A stretch of DNA of 64,000 bases from Sphingobacteriales bacterium (GTDB taxonomy: Bacteria > Bacteroidota > Bacteroidia > Chitinophagales > UBA2359). Below are positions 12,201 to 19,334 of this stretch, piece by piece. The stretch covers positions 62,001-126,000 of the forward strand of contig JADKCK010000014.1 in NCBI GenBank assembly GCA_016718845.1, written 5' to 3'. Position numbers and translations under genes: made by a program. Positions within the stretch are counted from its first letter, which is position 1. Every line of letters begins with the position of its first letter. The notes below the pieces were generated by a model. It searched no databases, was not told where the DNA came from, and saw only the letters and a list, made by a program, of their open reading frames with translations.

Positions 12201-12584
12201 GAGTTCGATAATACCCCTACTTGCGGTAGGAGCTGCGGCAGAGTTGATTGTCCAGTTGCCGCCACTTGGCTTAATAGAAATGCTAGTGTAGCTAGAAGGC
12301 GCAAAACTTCTTAGCAAAGGTACAGGAGTAGCAGGTTCGGTAGTATTTCCGATGATAGCAATCGTAATTACGCCTTGGTGTACTCCTGCATTAATAGCAG
12401 TAAAAGCGGAATTGAGTGTGGTGAAAGCCGTAGGTCCCGTTATTCCGGCGGTTGCCGTTACGGATACCTGCGCCAAAGCCGACTGGGAAGAAATACCCAT
12501 CAACAATACCACAGCAGTTGCCATTAAGTTGGCACACCACTTGAGTATTGTAGGTGGTTTGAATTGAGAATAAATAAATTTCAT
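5280..12584 (-). CDS. Giant T9SS-exported adhesin, N-terminal 2434 residues up to an in-array stop
   Basis: Signal peptide at residues 1-39 (cleavage near SALAQ). Residues about 40-550 look like a right-handed parallel beta-helix (repeated N-N-x-I patterns, IENNEIRRC, LRIRDNVIGS). Then come Ig/PKD-like repeats with two copies of a beta-rich module of about 150 residues (about 793-940 and 1221-1378; FNYFGS/FNFFGS, GIEN(A/S)(S/T)GTVG). A cupredoxin-like domain follows at about 1565-1675, with candidate copper ligands in SHPWYI and YYQCVNHPNMGW. A module shared with the neighbouring gene at 1-1403 precedes the 28-residue repeats, which start near residue 2125. The frame ends at 5280 (ANRFF-stop) within an aberrant repeat unit; reading resumes in the same frame just beyond. 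The natural product is almost certainly one protein of about 3550 residues ending at 1936. Role: cell-surface adhesin, inferred. Confidence 0.85.
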   Translation of the reverse strand: MKFIYSQFKPPTILKWCANLMATAVVLLMGISSQSALAQVSVTATAGITGPTAFTTLNSAFTAINAGVHQGVITIAIIGNTTEPATPVPLLRSFAPSSYTSISIKPSGGNWTINSAAAPTASRGIIELSGADNVTIDGDDPGTSGTQNLTIQSVTSTSTGIACVRFSSNSTTGTDGADNNTLKNCILIGSRSAATSTTTNYGFVMSNATSITTGAYSSLNTIVENNEIRRCYRAIYATGSSATYPNTGLRIRDNVIGSATAANNIGQVGIYLSYTSITTGANAAIVERNDIRVGDVSASGSGYSASISGIEVNTVNAGALISRNNIHDIMQPTTAGYGAFGILISGSTNCNDIEISNNFINNVVASKYTATSLSSFVAYGIRYSAGATLQKIKHNTIVMPNTVTGSTTNYVNYGIAAGVSGVTISEFLNNIVVNNNVGTGTFGFYVNTTTNISGGTVNNNNYYVPSGNVGYYNAANRVSFGDWQTATGKDANGANVNPPFISASDLHLDIANPNISNVEQKGATGTGVIVDIDGNARPNSGTTLPDMGADEVVFVTCTAAAGGAISPATQTKCAGQTATMSSVGAEAASGISYQWEVSTVGGGAGFADVSGAITTSYTTGALTAGTYYYRLRVTCTPASVTGYSNELVVTVNPIPTASATSNSPICAGGNLNLTLTTDVGSTFAWSGPNSFSSTTQNPTISAATTAVTGTYTVTTTAGGCSSTASTTVTANPSPTPTATATPTTVCNGGNSQLNVTGLDAIGYSVNSTTYGLQPTTGFVDGPSGDDVISAAIPLPFTFNYFGSNKTQLFINTNGQIGFDYTGSSVLQQRTAQTIPDSTLPNDNISLCWADLNAGAGQITYGVVAGTVAPNQIFVVNFNAVPFFTAGGVLSGQIQLYEATQQIQIHVASVTNNFLLKTLGIENASGTVGVAATGRNKVNWLVSTPEAWSFTPFSYTYAWSPATFLSSTTIANPLASGVTATTTYTVTVTDLATGCTGTSNVTVTPSAPISAASITPASPAFCTGSSVTLTAVPANGGEPYTYAWADPSNNPAGTAATQVANVAGLWTVTVTDNCGGSVTVSVNVTENAIPTATAGSNSPICVGADLNLTATTDIGTTFAWAGPNTFTASTQNPSITGATLAATGTYTVTVTAAGCSATATTAVVVNETPVITSVTATPATFCGSGNSQLNAVASISPYSVSSTTYGLITPVSPVTLSTLIDDNNATVTMPFAFNFFGSSYSTAYVHSNGFVSFTSGQPTGTPYNETIPTAATPNNYIALCHDDLNVTGGGTVTHFTSGVSPNQIWVVEYTNVKFYNTAANNGVVSGQIQLYENGNRIEIHLTEITDPVASAHAVGIENSTGTVGYAPAGRNSNSPNWSVASTSPEAYRFTPNTITYAWSESPAGSTLAATNIANPMANGISGTTIYTVTVTGNGICATTSSVTVTVNALPTAGITNNTASTELTCNTTSISVTATGGTTYAWSGGATPATAANSFSVVGTYTVTVTDNGCSSTAAITITSNTTPPTASATSTNTCAGSSNGTATVTASGGSSPYTYTWAAAPAFVVDHMPKTAAHPYFGVGSGTGYTIDGVEGKELTLVRGVTYTFDLTMVGGSHPWYITDDAVGAGAGTQYTTPSSGTTITFTPTGAMPNLLYYQCVNHPNMGWKINLVDAAAPNELTNLSAGTYTATVTGANGCTATADAVVGTTTVATPTLTITDNTCTPLAAGSISATGDLSNTLYYYTGVDATAASANAVSNTGGSTTAPTYTSSIVYVCVVDEDANGCRSAAACGQTAPITCGSCGAVAAAPTDGTNAAITFCQQGGTLTGSTLADPTTLGASYARVYLLVDNATSIIWDNQLTVAALTAPANTTSSDITYSIYSLVYSTDGFNDVVITNGVSNIIVGDPDVLTDADDNSPLEATPSANACMDLSPASAATVTVGQALIFDSSSDIICGNTSANIDLSSSIAGLQVTWTAAANPGSSITGFSNQVTPVAINALGTPDITQVLSNPSATTNFVNYIVTAQLGSCFGDPVTIPQSVMPNLNIGITGTTCSITGYNVTFAIIGGTGGYSVTGDDGIVNHSPGDATGGVAGVPSGNTLTLTVEDNDLCTATVSTTVTVPAQPTGLSCWQTATLNPATCVWDVTGTQDPMPTGLDCWETATFNTTTCVWDVTGTQDPMPTGLDCWETATFNTTTCVWDVTGTQDPMPTGLDCWETATFNTTTCVWDVTGTQDPMPTGLDCWETATFNTTTCVWDVTGTQDPMPTGLDCWETATFNTTTCVWDVTGTQDPMPTGLDCWETATFNTTTCVWDVTGTQDPMPTGLDCWETATFNTTTCVWDVTGTQDPMPTGLDCWETATFNTTTCVWDVTGTQDPMPTGLDCWETATFNTTTCVWDVTGTQDPMPTGLDCWETATFNTTTCVWDVTGTRSNANRFF

Positions 12585-12645
12585 AGATATGAATTTAGAG
12601 AAATGACTAAAGTGTTTTTGATTTATTTACTTAACTAAAAACATA

Positions 12646-12653
12646 CAAAACTA
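12646..12653 (-). promoter_or_regulatory. Candidate -7 box for the giant adhesin
   Basis: The minus strand reads TAGTTTTG, matching the Bacteroidota -7 consensus TAnnTTTG, about 60 bases before the ATG at 12584. I could not place a convincing -33 TTG at the usual spacing, so this is tentative. Confidence 0.3.
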
Positions 12654-13663
12654 TATATCTTTAATTTTTGATATTATTTATTTTTTTACATTAGTTTAGT
12701 GAGCTATTCAACCTAATATTGTCGGGTAAATTGGGCAGCCAAATGTCAACATCAAATTACCAACATTGTCGGTATTTGTTGTGTTAGCCCCCCTCCAACT
12801 CCCCCCACAGGGGGAGAGCTATCAGTTTTATTTATACCCGAAAGTATTAAGTTGAACAACTATTTTAGTAAACTATTGTAAGGAACATTAGGGTAAGCAT
12901 AAAAAAATTATGTTACTATTTATATATGTGTGGTAATTTAAAAGCAGTGCGTGCAAGAAGAATGGGTAAAGTAAGCAAACAATTAGCAATGCATATTTAG
13001 TAATTATGTAATACGCTAACAATCAATAATTCAGTGTTTTTTTAGTGTTAAAAAAGCACAAAATCATTGTTTTTATTTACTTACAATTGGCTCAAAACGA
13101 TGTTGGGGCGACATCGTTTGTTTTAGTAGTGCCTAAATAGAGTGGTAGGAAGCACAAAGGTACGGTTTTACGTAATTGCTTGGTTTTTTTTCTTGTTTTT
13201 TTTGCAATAAACTTGTCATATTTTAGGCACTGATGTTACGCACAAGAGGACACGGATTTTACGGATTGGACATATATTTTAAAAAAAATAATTATATATA
13301 TGTTTATTTATATCGAGGGGAGTGTTGGTTATTGAGCCTGTCGAAATATAGGGTTATTCCGTTTTGTTGGCGGATATATTGGTTGTAATAGCACGCTGAT
13401 TTTTTATGATGATCCTCATTTACGCAGATTGAAAAATCATGACTAATCATGAAAAATCAGTGTAGCATAAGGCATATTTATATGGCGTGAGCTTGTAGAA
13501 CTAAAAAATAAAAAACAGCAAGAAACACAGAGAAGACGATTTTATGTTTTTCATTGTCTTGGTTACAACTAAAAAATAACAAATAAAAAAACCATAGCCA
13601 AAAATCCATCTTAATCCGTGTCTAATTCGTAAAATCTGTGTCCTAAATAACACTAAAATTACT

Positions 13664-13683
13664 CACCGATACAAGTATCGGTG
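13664..13683 (-). terminator. Perfect inverted repeat after the glutamine synthetase-like gene
   Basis: caccgatac/gtatcggtg is a perfect 9-base inverted repeat separated by only two bases, 20 bases beyond the stop codon at 13703. It has no U tract, so it may be a weak terminator or a protein-binding palindrome. Confidence 0.4.
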
Positions 13684-13702
13684 CTACCTGCTCGAAAATG
13701 TA

Positions 13703-15061
13703 CTATACCGTTTCGAAGTAGCGTTTTAGCTCCCAATCGGTTACTACTTTGGCGTATTGTTGCCACTCCCACTCGCGGGTTTGTGTAAAGTGCGTAACAA
13801 ACTCATCGCCCAAAATGTTGTGTACCACCTCCGATTGTTTCATTGCTTGGGTAGCGTCCCAAAGGTTGCGGGGTAGGGTTCCGTTGGTTTCGTTTTTGTA
13901 GCCGTTGCCTATGGTAGCAGGCACGTTTAGTTGCATATTTTGCTCGATGCCATACAAGCCCGAAGCTAGGCAAGCTGCCATTGCCAAATAAGGGTTCGAG
14001 TCGGAGCCTACAACGCGGGTTTCTATTCGGGTAGATTTGGCTCCGTTGTTGGTTAAAGCTCGTAGTGCTACTGTTCGGTTGTCGATAGCCCATGTTAGGG
14101 TTGTTGGAGCCCAAGCACCTTCTACCAAACGTTTGTAGCTGTTTATGGTTGGGGCATACATAGGTAACAGATGTGGCAAGCAGTATAGTTGTCCGGCAAG
14201 GTAACTTTGCATAATTTGGCTCATACCTTGCGGGTTGTTTGAGCTGGCAAATAGGTTGGTTGTTCGGTCGGTGTTCCATAAACTTTGGTGGACATGTCCG
14301 CTACAACCAGGCAGGTTTTCGTTCCATTTTGCCATAAAAGTAGGCATTATTTGGTGCAGATGTCCAATTTCTTTGGTCATGGCTTTAAATAATACGGCGC
14401 GGTCGGCGGCTTCTAAAACGGGGGCATACATAATGGCGGCTTCGTATACGCCGGGTCCGGTTTCGGTGTGTAGCCCTTCGAGGGGTATGCCAAACGAGCC
14501 TAACAAATCGAATAGGTCGTTAAAAAAGGGGGTGTTCATGGCGGTGCGCAACAACGAGTAACCAAACATACCGGGTGTTATGGGTTGGGGTTGTTTGAAG
14601 TGTTTGTCGTGTAGTGTTTGGGGTGTTTCGTTAAAGTTAAACCACTCAAACTCTTGCGAGAAGTAGGGAAAAAAACCTGCGTTTAAGGCTTTTTCTCTAA
14701 TTTTTTTGAGCAAGTTTCGGGGGCATACGGCTGCGGTTTGTTGGTTGTTTGCCCAAACATCGCCCAACATAAAGGGCAGGTTATTGTCCCATTGTTTGGT
14801 TCTAAAAGTGTCCAAATCTAGTTTTACGGGTGCATCGGGGTAGCCTGTGTGCCAGCCTGTGTAGGTAACATTGTTGTAGGCTACATCAGCCATGTCCCAG
14901 CCAAAGGCTACATCGCAAAAGCCAAAGCCACCTTCTATAGCCGATATAAACTTGTTGGCGTGCATTATTTTGCCTCGTAATATGCCGTCTATGTCGGTAA
15001 TGGCTACTTGTATTTTGCCATGTTGTTGTACGATATCTACAATTTGTTGTGTTGTTTGCAT
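13703..15061 (-). CDS. Glutamine synthetase-family enzyme
   Basis: 452 residues with the glutamine synthetase fold: an N-terminal beta-grasp region (VAITDIDGILRGKI), the metal/glutamate-site segment GLHTETGPGVYEAA, the ATP/metal motif LPGCSGHVHQSL (family GSGxHxHxS), and the C-terminal DNRTVALRAL and RIETRVVGSDSNPYLA segments. The family makes amide or gamma-glutamyl bonds using ATP. Length and motif spelling fit the GlnA-like/PuuA-like branch used on amines rather than the main GlnA, but the substrate cannot be read from sequence. It is monocistronic, with more than 300 bases of noncoding DNA on both sides. The start at 15061 is the only Met before the conserved N-terminus. Confidence 0.88.
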   Translation of the reverse strand: MQTTQQIVDIVQQHGKIQVAITDIDGILRGKIMHANKFISAIEGGFGFCDVAFGWDMADVAYNNVTYTGWHTGYPDAPVKLDLDTFRTKQWDNNLPFMLGDVWANNQQTAAVCPRNLLKKIREKALNAGFFPYFSQEFEWFNFNETPQTLHDKHFKQPQPITPGMFGYSLLRTAMNTPFFNDLFDLLGSFGIPLEGLHTETGPGVYEAAIMYAPVLEAADRAVLFKAMTKEIGHLHQIMPTFMAKWNENLPGCSGHVHQSLWNTDRTTNLFASSNNPQGMSQIMQSYLAGQLYCLPHLLPMYAPTINSYKRLVEGAWAPTTLTWAIDNRTVALRALTNNGAKSTRIETRVVGSDSNPYLAMAACLASGLYGIEQNMQLNVPATIGNGYKNETNGTLPRNLWDATQAMKQSEVVHNILGDEFVTHFTQTREWEWQQYAKVVTDWELKRYFETV

Positions 15062-15339
15062 AATAAATGGTTAAATTTTCGGTATTTAATAAAGCATAAA
15101 AAAGGGGGAAGGTATGGCTAATTTATTTGGCACAAAATTAGGGAAAATAGTTAGGTTATTTGATGTTTAAGAAATTTAACACTGCATTTGTTGTTTTTTT
15201 TGGCAAATTAACCCGCGTTTGTTCGTAATAATTGGTGCTACGGCATTTTTTGTGGATTTTATCTGTAAGATTAAAACCTGATAAGCTTGATTTGATTATC
15301 CACAATTTTTGTTGTAATACCTAATAATTAAACGCTCGA

Positions 15340-15371
15340 TTTGTAAACCTTGCGAATTTGGTGTATCTTTG
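15340..15371 (+). promoter_or_regulatory. Bacteroidota-type promoter for the 15408 gene
   Basis: TTG at 15341-15343 and TATCTTTG at 15364-15371 are 20 bases apart, the classic -33/-7 arrangement. Transcription would start near 15378, about 30 bases before the ATG at 15408. The rest of the 15062-15407 gap holds no gene. Confidence 0.6.
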
Positions 15372-15407
15372 TGCTATCTAAATTGATGCAATTAAACCAA
15401 CCATATT

Positions 15408-16013
15408 ATGTCTTTACAAAACAGGGTTCATGTAAGCGGAATAATTGTTTCGGATGATAGTCGTGGCTTATTAATGGGCAATAGAGGTTGTTTGCATAAT
15501 TTACAAAAGCAAGTGGTGAAAAATTATCAACTAAAACGATGGATTTATTGCACCCTTCAATACTATGGCAATAGGCGCCCTGTTATGTCGCCTAATCGTT
15601 ATACCGAACTTTTTTTTATGGACGAATTTACGGCTTTGGCTGCTGGGCATAGACCTTGTGCCCAATGTCAGGCTAAAAAGTATAAAAGTTTTAAAACCTT
15701 TTGGCAAGTAGCCAACGAAATGGGCAGCGTTTCGACGCAGGCTATGGATAATTTTATACACACCGAAAGAACCCAAAACAAAGAAACGTTGTATACCTTA
15801 GCTAATTTACCAAATGGGGTAATGGTTAAACAGAAAGAAAATTATTATCTTTTGTACAACAACCAGCTTTATTTATGGAGTTTTAAGGGTTACAGCCAAT
15901 CATCTGCCTATAATACCACCGATTTATTTGTATTAATTACTCCGGTATCTGTAATGAAAACAATAAAAGCAGGTTTTAGCGTTGATGTTATACCTGCCGA
16001 TTTAGCATTTTAG
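15408..16013 (+). CDS. Uncharacterised 201-residue protein with a GHRPCAQC motif
   Basis: A soluble protein with no signal peptide. Its most distinctive segment is DEFTALAAGHRPCAQCQAKK (about residues 73-92), a His-x-x-Cys-x-x-Cys arrangement that could bind metal, and its C-terminal part ends with ITPVSVMKTIKAGFSVDV. I recognise this as a widespread uncharacterised family with the AAGHRPC motif but know no established function. The start is supported by a good promoter 37 bases upstream and by the lack of other Met codons in frame. It appears monocistronic; the next gene follows after 119 bases on the same strand. Confidence 0.75.
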   Translation: MSLQNRVHVSGIIVSDDSRGLLMGNRGCLHNLQKQVVKNYQLKRWIYCTLQYYGNRRPVMSPNRYTELFFMDEFTALAAGHRPCAQCQAKKYKSFKTFWQVANEMGSVSTQAMDNFIHTERTQNKETLYTLANLPNGVMVKQKENYYLLYNNQLYLWSFKGYSQSSAYNTTDLFVLITPVSVMKTIKAGFSVDVIPADLAF

Positions 16014-16132
16014 TTTTACTTTTACTTTGCAATTTGGTGGTTTTTAGGGCATTTTGAGTGGTGTAGCTTTATTAAAACCTGCTTTTACAAATACAAATTT
16101 ACTTTTTGTTTTTTATTCAATAATTACATTTT

Positions 16133-17125
16133 ATGTTTCGTTTTTTTACACTTGGGTTATTATTTATTTGTTTAGTGCCTTCAAATAAAGTTTCGGCTCA
16201 AACCAAACGCGTATTATTTATAGGCAATAGTTATATTTATGTAAATAATTTACCGCAAACACTCCGTAACTTAGCCCTATCGAACAGCGATACGGTTGTT
16301 TACGACTCGAGTGTGCCTGGCGGCTATACCCTTGAGTTACATAGTACTAATGCCACTACCTTAAACAAAATTGCTACGGGCAATTGGGATTTTGTAGTGC
16401 TACAAGAACAAAGTCAACGCCCTGCTTTTTCGCCACAGCAGGTAGAAACGGAGGTGTATCCGTATGCTCAAATACTAAACGATGCCATTGAAACGGCTAA
16501 CCCTTGTACCCAAACTGTTTTTTATATGACATGGGGGCGAAAAAATGGCGATGCGTCTAATTGTCCTTTTTATCCACCTATTTGTACATACACGGGTATG
16601 CAGCAACGCCTGCGCGAAAGTTACCTTGAAATGGCTACCGACAACAATTGTTGGGTAGCACCCGTGGGTGCGGCATGGCAGTTGGTACGCACACAAAACC
16701 CCAGTATAGAGTTATATAACCCCGACCAAAGCCACCCAAGTGTGGCAGGTACGTATTTAATTGCGTGCGTGTTCTACGCCACTTTATTTCAAGAGTCGCC
16801 GGTAGGTTTAAGCTATACCTCTACCCTATCGGTTGCCGATGCTGCTATTTTGCAACAAGCAGCCGCCCAAACTGTTTTGGATAGCCTAAGTACTTGGCGT
16901 TTGGACACGCCTATTAACTTTAACGCCAACCAAATTAGCGGGGAATTGCAAAGCTGTAATGGGCAAGTTGCCAATTATAGCGTGGTGCCTAAAATAAGTG
17001 GTAGCACCTTTACATGGACAGTAGCGGGCGGCACTATCATAAATGGGCAAGGCTCTAACAACATTAGCGTTTTATGGAACGGTGTAAGTAATGGTTCGGT
17101 GCAGGTGTTAGAAATTGCTCCGTAG
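16133..17125 (+). CDS. Secreted SGNH/GDSL-type hydrolase with C-terminal Ig/PKD-like domain
   Basis: A signal peptide covers residues 1-23 (MFRFFTLGLLFICLVPSNKVSAQ). Block I is LFIGNSY (nucleophile Ser), a Gly lies in SVPGG, VVLQEQSQ forms the middle block, and the C-terminal Asp-x-x-His motif is DQSHPS near residue 198. These are the SGNH hydrolase landmarks, so an esterase or carbohydrate-esterase activity is likely. After about residue 260 there is an Ig/PKD-like stretch (FTWTVAGGTIINGQGSNNISVLW) of the kind that normally precedes a T9SS sorting domain, yet the protein stops there. It may be truncated, or exported by the signal peptide alone. A strong terminator follows. Confidence 0.8.
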   Translation: MFRFFTLGLLFICLVPSNKVSAQTKRVLFIGNSYIYVNNLPQTLRNLALSNSDTVVYDSSVPGGYTLELHSTNATTLNKIATGNWDFVVLQEQSQRPAFSPQQVETEVYPYAQILNDAIETANPCTQTVFYMTWGRKNGDASNCPFYPPICTYTGMQQRLRESYLEMATDNNCWVAPVGAAWQLVRTQNPSIELYNPDQSHPSVAGTYLIACVFYATLFQESPVGLSYTSTLSVADAAILQQAAAQTVLDSLSTWRLDTPINFNANQISGELQSCNGQVANYSVVPKISGSTFTWTVAGGTIINGQGSNNISVLWNGVSNGSVQVLEIAP

Positions 17126-17143
17126 AAGGTGTGAAATATTCGC

Positions 17144-17183
17144 AAAAAAATCCTGCCGTAATTGTACGGCAGGATTTTTTTTT
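17144..17183 (+). terminator. Rho-independent terminator after the SGNH hydrolase
   Basis: tcctgccgta/tacggcagga form a perfect 10-base stem with a 4-base loop (attg), flanked by A7 and T9 runs. It can terminate the plus-strand hydrolase gene. Confidence 0.92.
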
Positions 17184-17282
17184 GAATAGTTTTGTTTAAA
17201 AAAATTATATTTAATCATCAAACAATAATATCAAGTTGTGCAACTATTGATATATTATTTTTTAACTAAAATAATACACCTA

Positions 17283-18098
17283 TCAAACAGACCATATAAA
17301 AATGATAGAAACATTATCTTTATGTTTTCCATCGTATATTTTTTTAAATATCTTTACCTTACAGAAATCATTATCCGTCATCACAGCACAATCATCGTAA
17401 CCTCTCTCAGGTCTAGTTATAGGTGTTTTACGCAGTTGTTCGTCGTTGGCTTTGCAAATTTTTGAAGGCAATTGTTTGGTGATATTTTTTACCAAGTAGT
17501 ACAATTCAGATTGTCTAGGTTTATAGAGTTCTAATTCGGTTGCTGCCGATTCGTAGTAGCCGTGTTCTACCACTTTATTATTACCCTCGAGCAAGGTAAT
17601 TTCAAAATGATGATAGCCGTCGCCATCTGATTCGTTTTGATAAAAATATTCGCATCCTGCTTTTCTAAACGCATGTTCGATATATTCTACAAATACCTCG
17701 GTATAACCCATATTATCGTAGTTGTCGGCACGTAGTTCGTTGTGAATAGCTTTTGCTGTTTTTAAATTGTTAACCACTGGATAATGGCTTAGAAAAGCAT
17801 CAAAAGTATAACCAATAATATTTCCTTTAATCGACTCTACGTACACCCAATTGCCTTTAAATTGGTCAATAACATCGTTGTATTGTGTAAAGCCAAAGGT
17901 ATTTCGCACCACCACTGTATCTCCATTATTAAGCTTTGTGTCGGTTTCGTGTGTTTGTTTAGGCTCGATTCTAAGATACAAGCCATTTAATGCCACCACA
18001 TAAAGGGTGTCACCTTCGGTATAATTATTGGCGAAAGTGGTGGAGCAAGCAAAAAGCAGTACTGCAAACAATAGGGCATTTACAATCAGTTGTTTCAT
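17283..18098 (-). CDS. Secreted protein with SH3-like N-terminal domain
   Basis: 271 residues. A signal peptide (residues 1-23, MKQLIVNALLFAVLLFACST... ending TFANN) precedes a bacterial SH3-like region at about 30-100: YVVALNGLYLRIEPKQTHET, then a GDTVVVRNTF strand and WVYVESIKGNIIGYTFDAFL. The remainder (about 100-271) has no match that I recognise, though it carries several Cys residues. Such SH3b modules often bind peptidoglycan or cell-wall peptides; here that is only a possibility. It is transcribed leftward and ends facing the SGNH hydrolase. Confidence 0.7.
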   Translation of the reverse strand: MKQLIVNALLFAVLLFACSTTFANNYTEGDTLYVVALNGLYLRIEPKQTHETDTKLNNGDTVVVRNTFGFTQYNDVIDQFKGNWVYVESIKGNIIGYTFDAFLSHYPVVNNLKTAKAIHNELRADNYDNMGYTEVFVEYIEHAFRKAGCEYFYQNESDGDGYHHFEITLLEGNNKVVEHGYYESAATELELYKPRQSELYYLVKNITKQLPSKICKANDEQLRKTPITRPERGYDDCAVMTDNDFCKVKIFKKIYDGKHKDNVSIIFIWSV

Positions 18099-18122
18099 AG
18101 TATATTTATTTAATAAATAAAA

Positions 18123-18157
18123 AAAGTGACACTATTCGATTAGATTAGTGTCACTTT
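18123..18157 (-). terminator. Stem-loop terminator of the ABC importer operon
   Basis: aaagtgacact/agtgtcacttt form a perfect 11-base stem with a 13-base loop. It lies about 50 bases past the permease stop at 18205, with A/T runs on both sides. Confidence 0.75.
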
Positions 18158-18204
18158 AAAAACGGTATTGCTATACAATTTAGTGTGTTTTGATATGGCT
18201 AAAT

Positions 18205-19314
18205 TTATTGCAATTTTGAGTATTCGCGTGGGTCAAAGGCTTGGCGCACGCCCTCGCCGATGAAGGTGATGGTGAGTAGGGTAAGGAACATCATAAGTAG
18301 TGGGGTTACGATTAACCACCAGAAACTGATGTCTTCGCCCATGCCCTGACTAATTAACTCGCCCCAACTTGGTGTAGGTGGGCGCAATCCAAAACCCAAA
18401 AAGTCGAGGCTAAGTAGTGCAGTAATGTTACCAATAATATTAAACGGAGCAAAGGTGATGATAGGTGTTAGTGCGTTAGGTAGTATGTGTTTAAACATAA
18501 TACTAGCATCAGAGGCTCCCATAGCTACGGCTGCGGCGGTGTAATCTTTCGATTTTTCGCGGAAATATTCGGCACGGATAAAGTAAGTAATACCTATCCA
18601 GCCGCCAAATATGGTTAGCAAAAACACCAATTTAAGGAGCGATGGCTGTAAGAAAGAGGATAGTATCATGATAAGAAACAGTACGGGGATAAAGGCGAAT
18701 ACCTCTATAAACCTCATGCCATAAATATCTAGTTTTCCGCCAAAGTAACCCAAACAAGCACCTACTAATGTACCTAACAAATAAGAGAAGAAGGTAAGTA
18801 ATAGTGCAAAGGTAATAGATATTTGGAAGCCGTATACTACCCTTGCAAACACATCTCGTCCGCGGTTGTCGGTACCAAACCAGTGTGTGGCATCGGGTTT
18901 TGTGGGTGGTTGGCTAATTTCGTTTAGCAAGTTTTCGACGGGGCTATAGGTATAAAAAGGCATTAGCACCCAGTTACCTTTTGCTTCTTTTGCAAATTGT
19001 TTTTTTAGCTCGCGGTAGTTGGCTTCGCCGTGTGCGGGCTGTCCAAACACTTCGGTTTGTCCAAAAAAAGTAGCTTCGTGGTACTGAACGGGTATAATAC
19101 CGCCAAACAAATCGCCTATTGCCGGAAAATAGGTGTTGCCATTGTGGTGTACGGCTAGGGCTTTATTATTAACTAGTAAAGGCGAAAAAAACGAAATTAT
19201 ATACAATGCAACAATAAGTAAGAGCGAGTAATAAGCTCGTTTAATTTTTTTAAAGTTGCGAATACGTCGCTGAAAAATGGATTCTGATTTATAATCTGGC
19301 TTTTTAGCTGCCAT
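18205..19314 (-). CDS. ABC transporter permease, oligopeptide/microcin C type (OppC/YejE-like)
   Basis: 369 residues. A first transmembrane helix (about 28-48) is followed by a periplasmic insert, then GTDNRGRDVFARVVYGFQIS, the usual entry to the permease core of this family. Five further helices follow, with the cytoplasmic EAA-type loop AVAMGASDASIMFKHILPNA that contacts the ATPase, ending with GEGVRQAFDPRE. Length and the N-terminal insert fit the YejE-like branch. It is the last gene of a three-gene minus-strand operon (lipoprotein, permease, permease), 20 bases after the previous stop. No dedicated ATPase gene adjoins it. Confidence 0.9.
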   Translation of the reverse strand: MAAKKPDYKSESIFQRRIRNFKKIKRAYYSLLLIVALYIISFFSPLLVNNKALAVHHNGNTYFPAIGDLFGGIIPVQYHEATFFGQTEVFGQPAHGEANYRELKKQFAKEAKGNWVLMPFYTYSPVENLLNEISQPPTKPDATHWFGTDNRGRDVFARVVYGFQISITFALLLTFFSYLLGTLVGACLGYFGGKLDIYGMRFIEVFAFIPVLFLIMILSSFLQPSLLKLVFLLTIFGGWIGITYFIRAEYFREKSKDYTAAAVAMGASDASIMFKHILPNALTPIITFAPFNIIGNITALLSLDFLGFGLRPPTPSWGELISQGMGEDISFWWLIVTPLLMMFLTLLTITFIGEGVRQAFDPREYSKLQ

Positions 19315-19334
19315 AATATAGGGAATTTTAAAGG

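Larger units (their letters stand above)
12585..13702. other. Intergenic region of 1.1 kb without a gene
   Basis: AT-rich, with stops in all frames. It contains a C-rich/G-rich palindromic stretch at about 12789-12822 (cccccctccaac ... cagggggaga) and phrases at about 13500-13640 (caagaaacacagagaa; aatccgtgtc) that resemble the 38.3-38.8 kb array and the phrase near 52.5 kb. These look like dispersed noncoding repeats. I see nothing else in it. Confidence 0.6.

Noticed and set aside
15133..15140. TAATTTTG on the minus strand as promoter of the glutamine synthetase-like gene
   Set aside because: Only the -7-like box is present; I found no -33 TTG at 17-23 bases in an AT-rich region where such boxes arise by chance.
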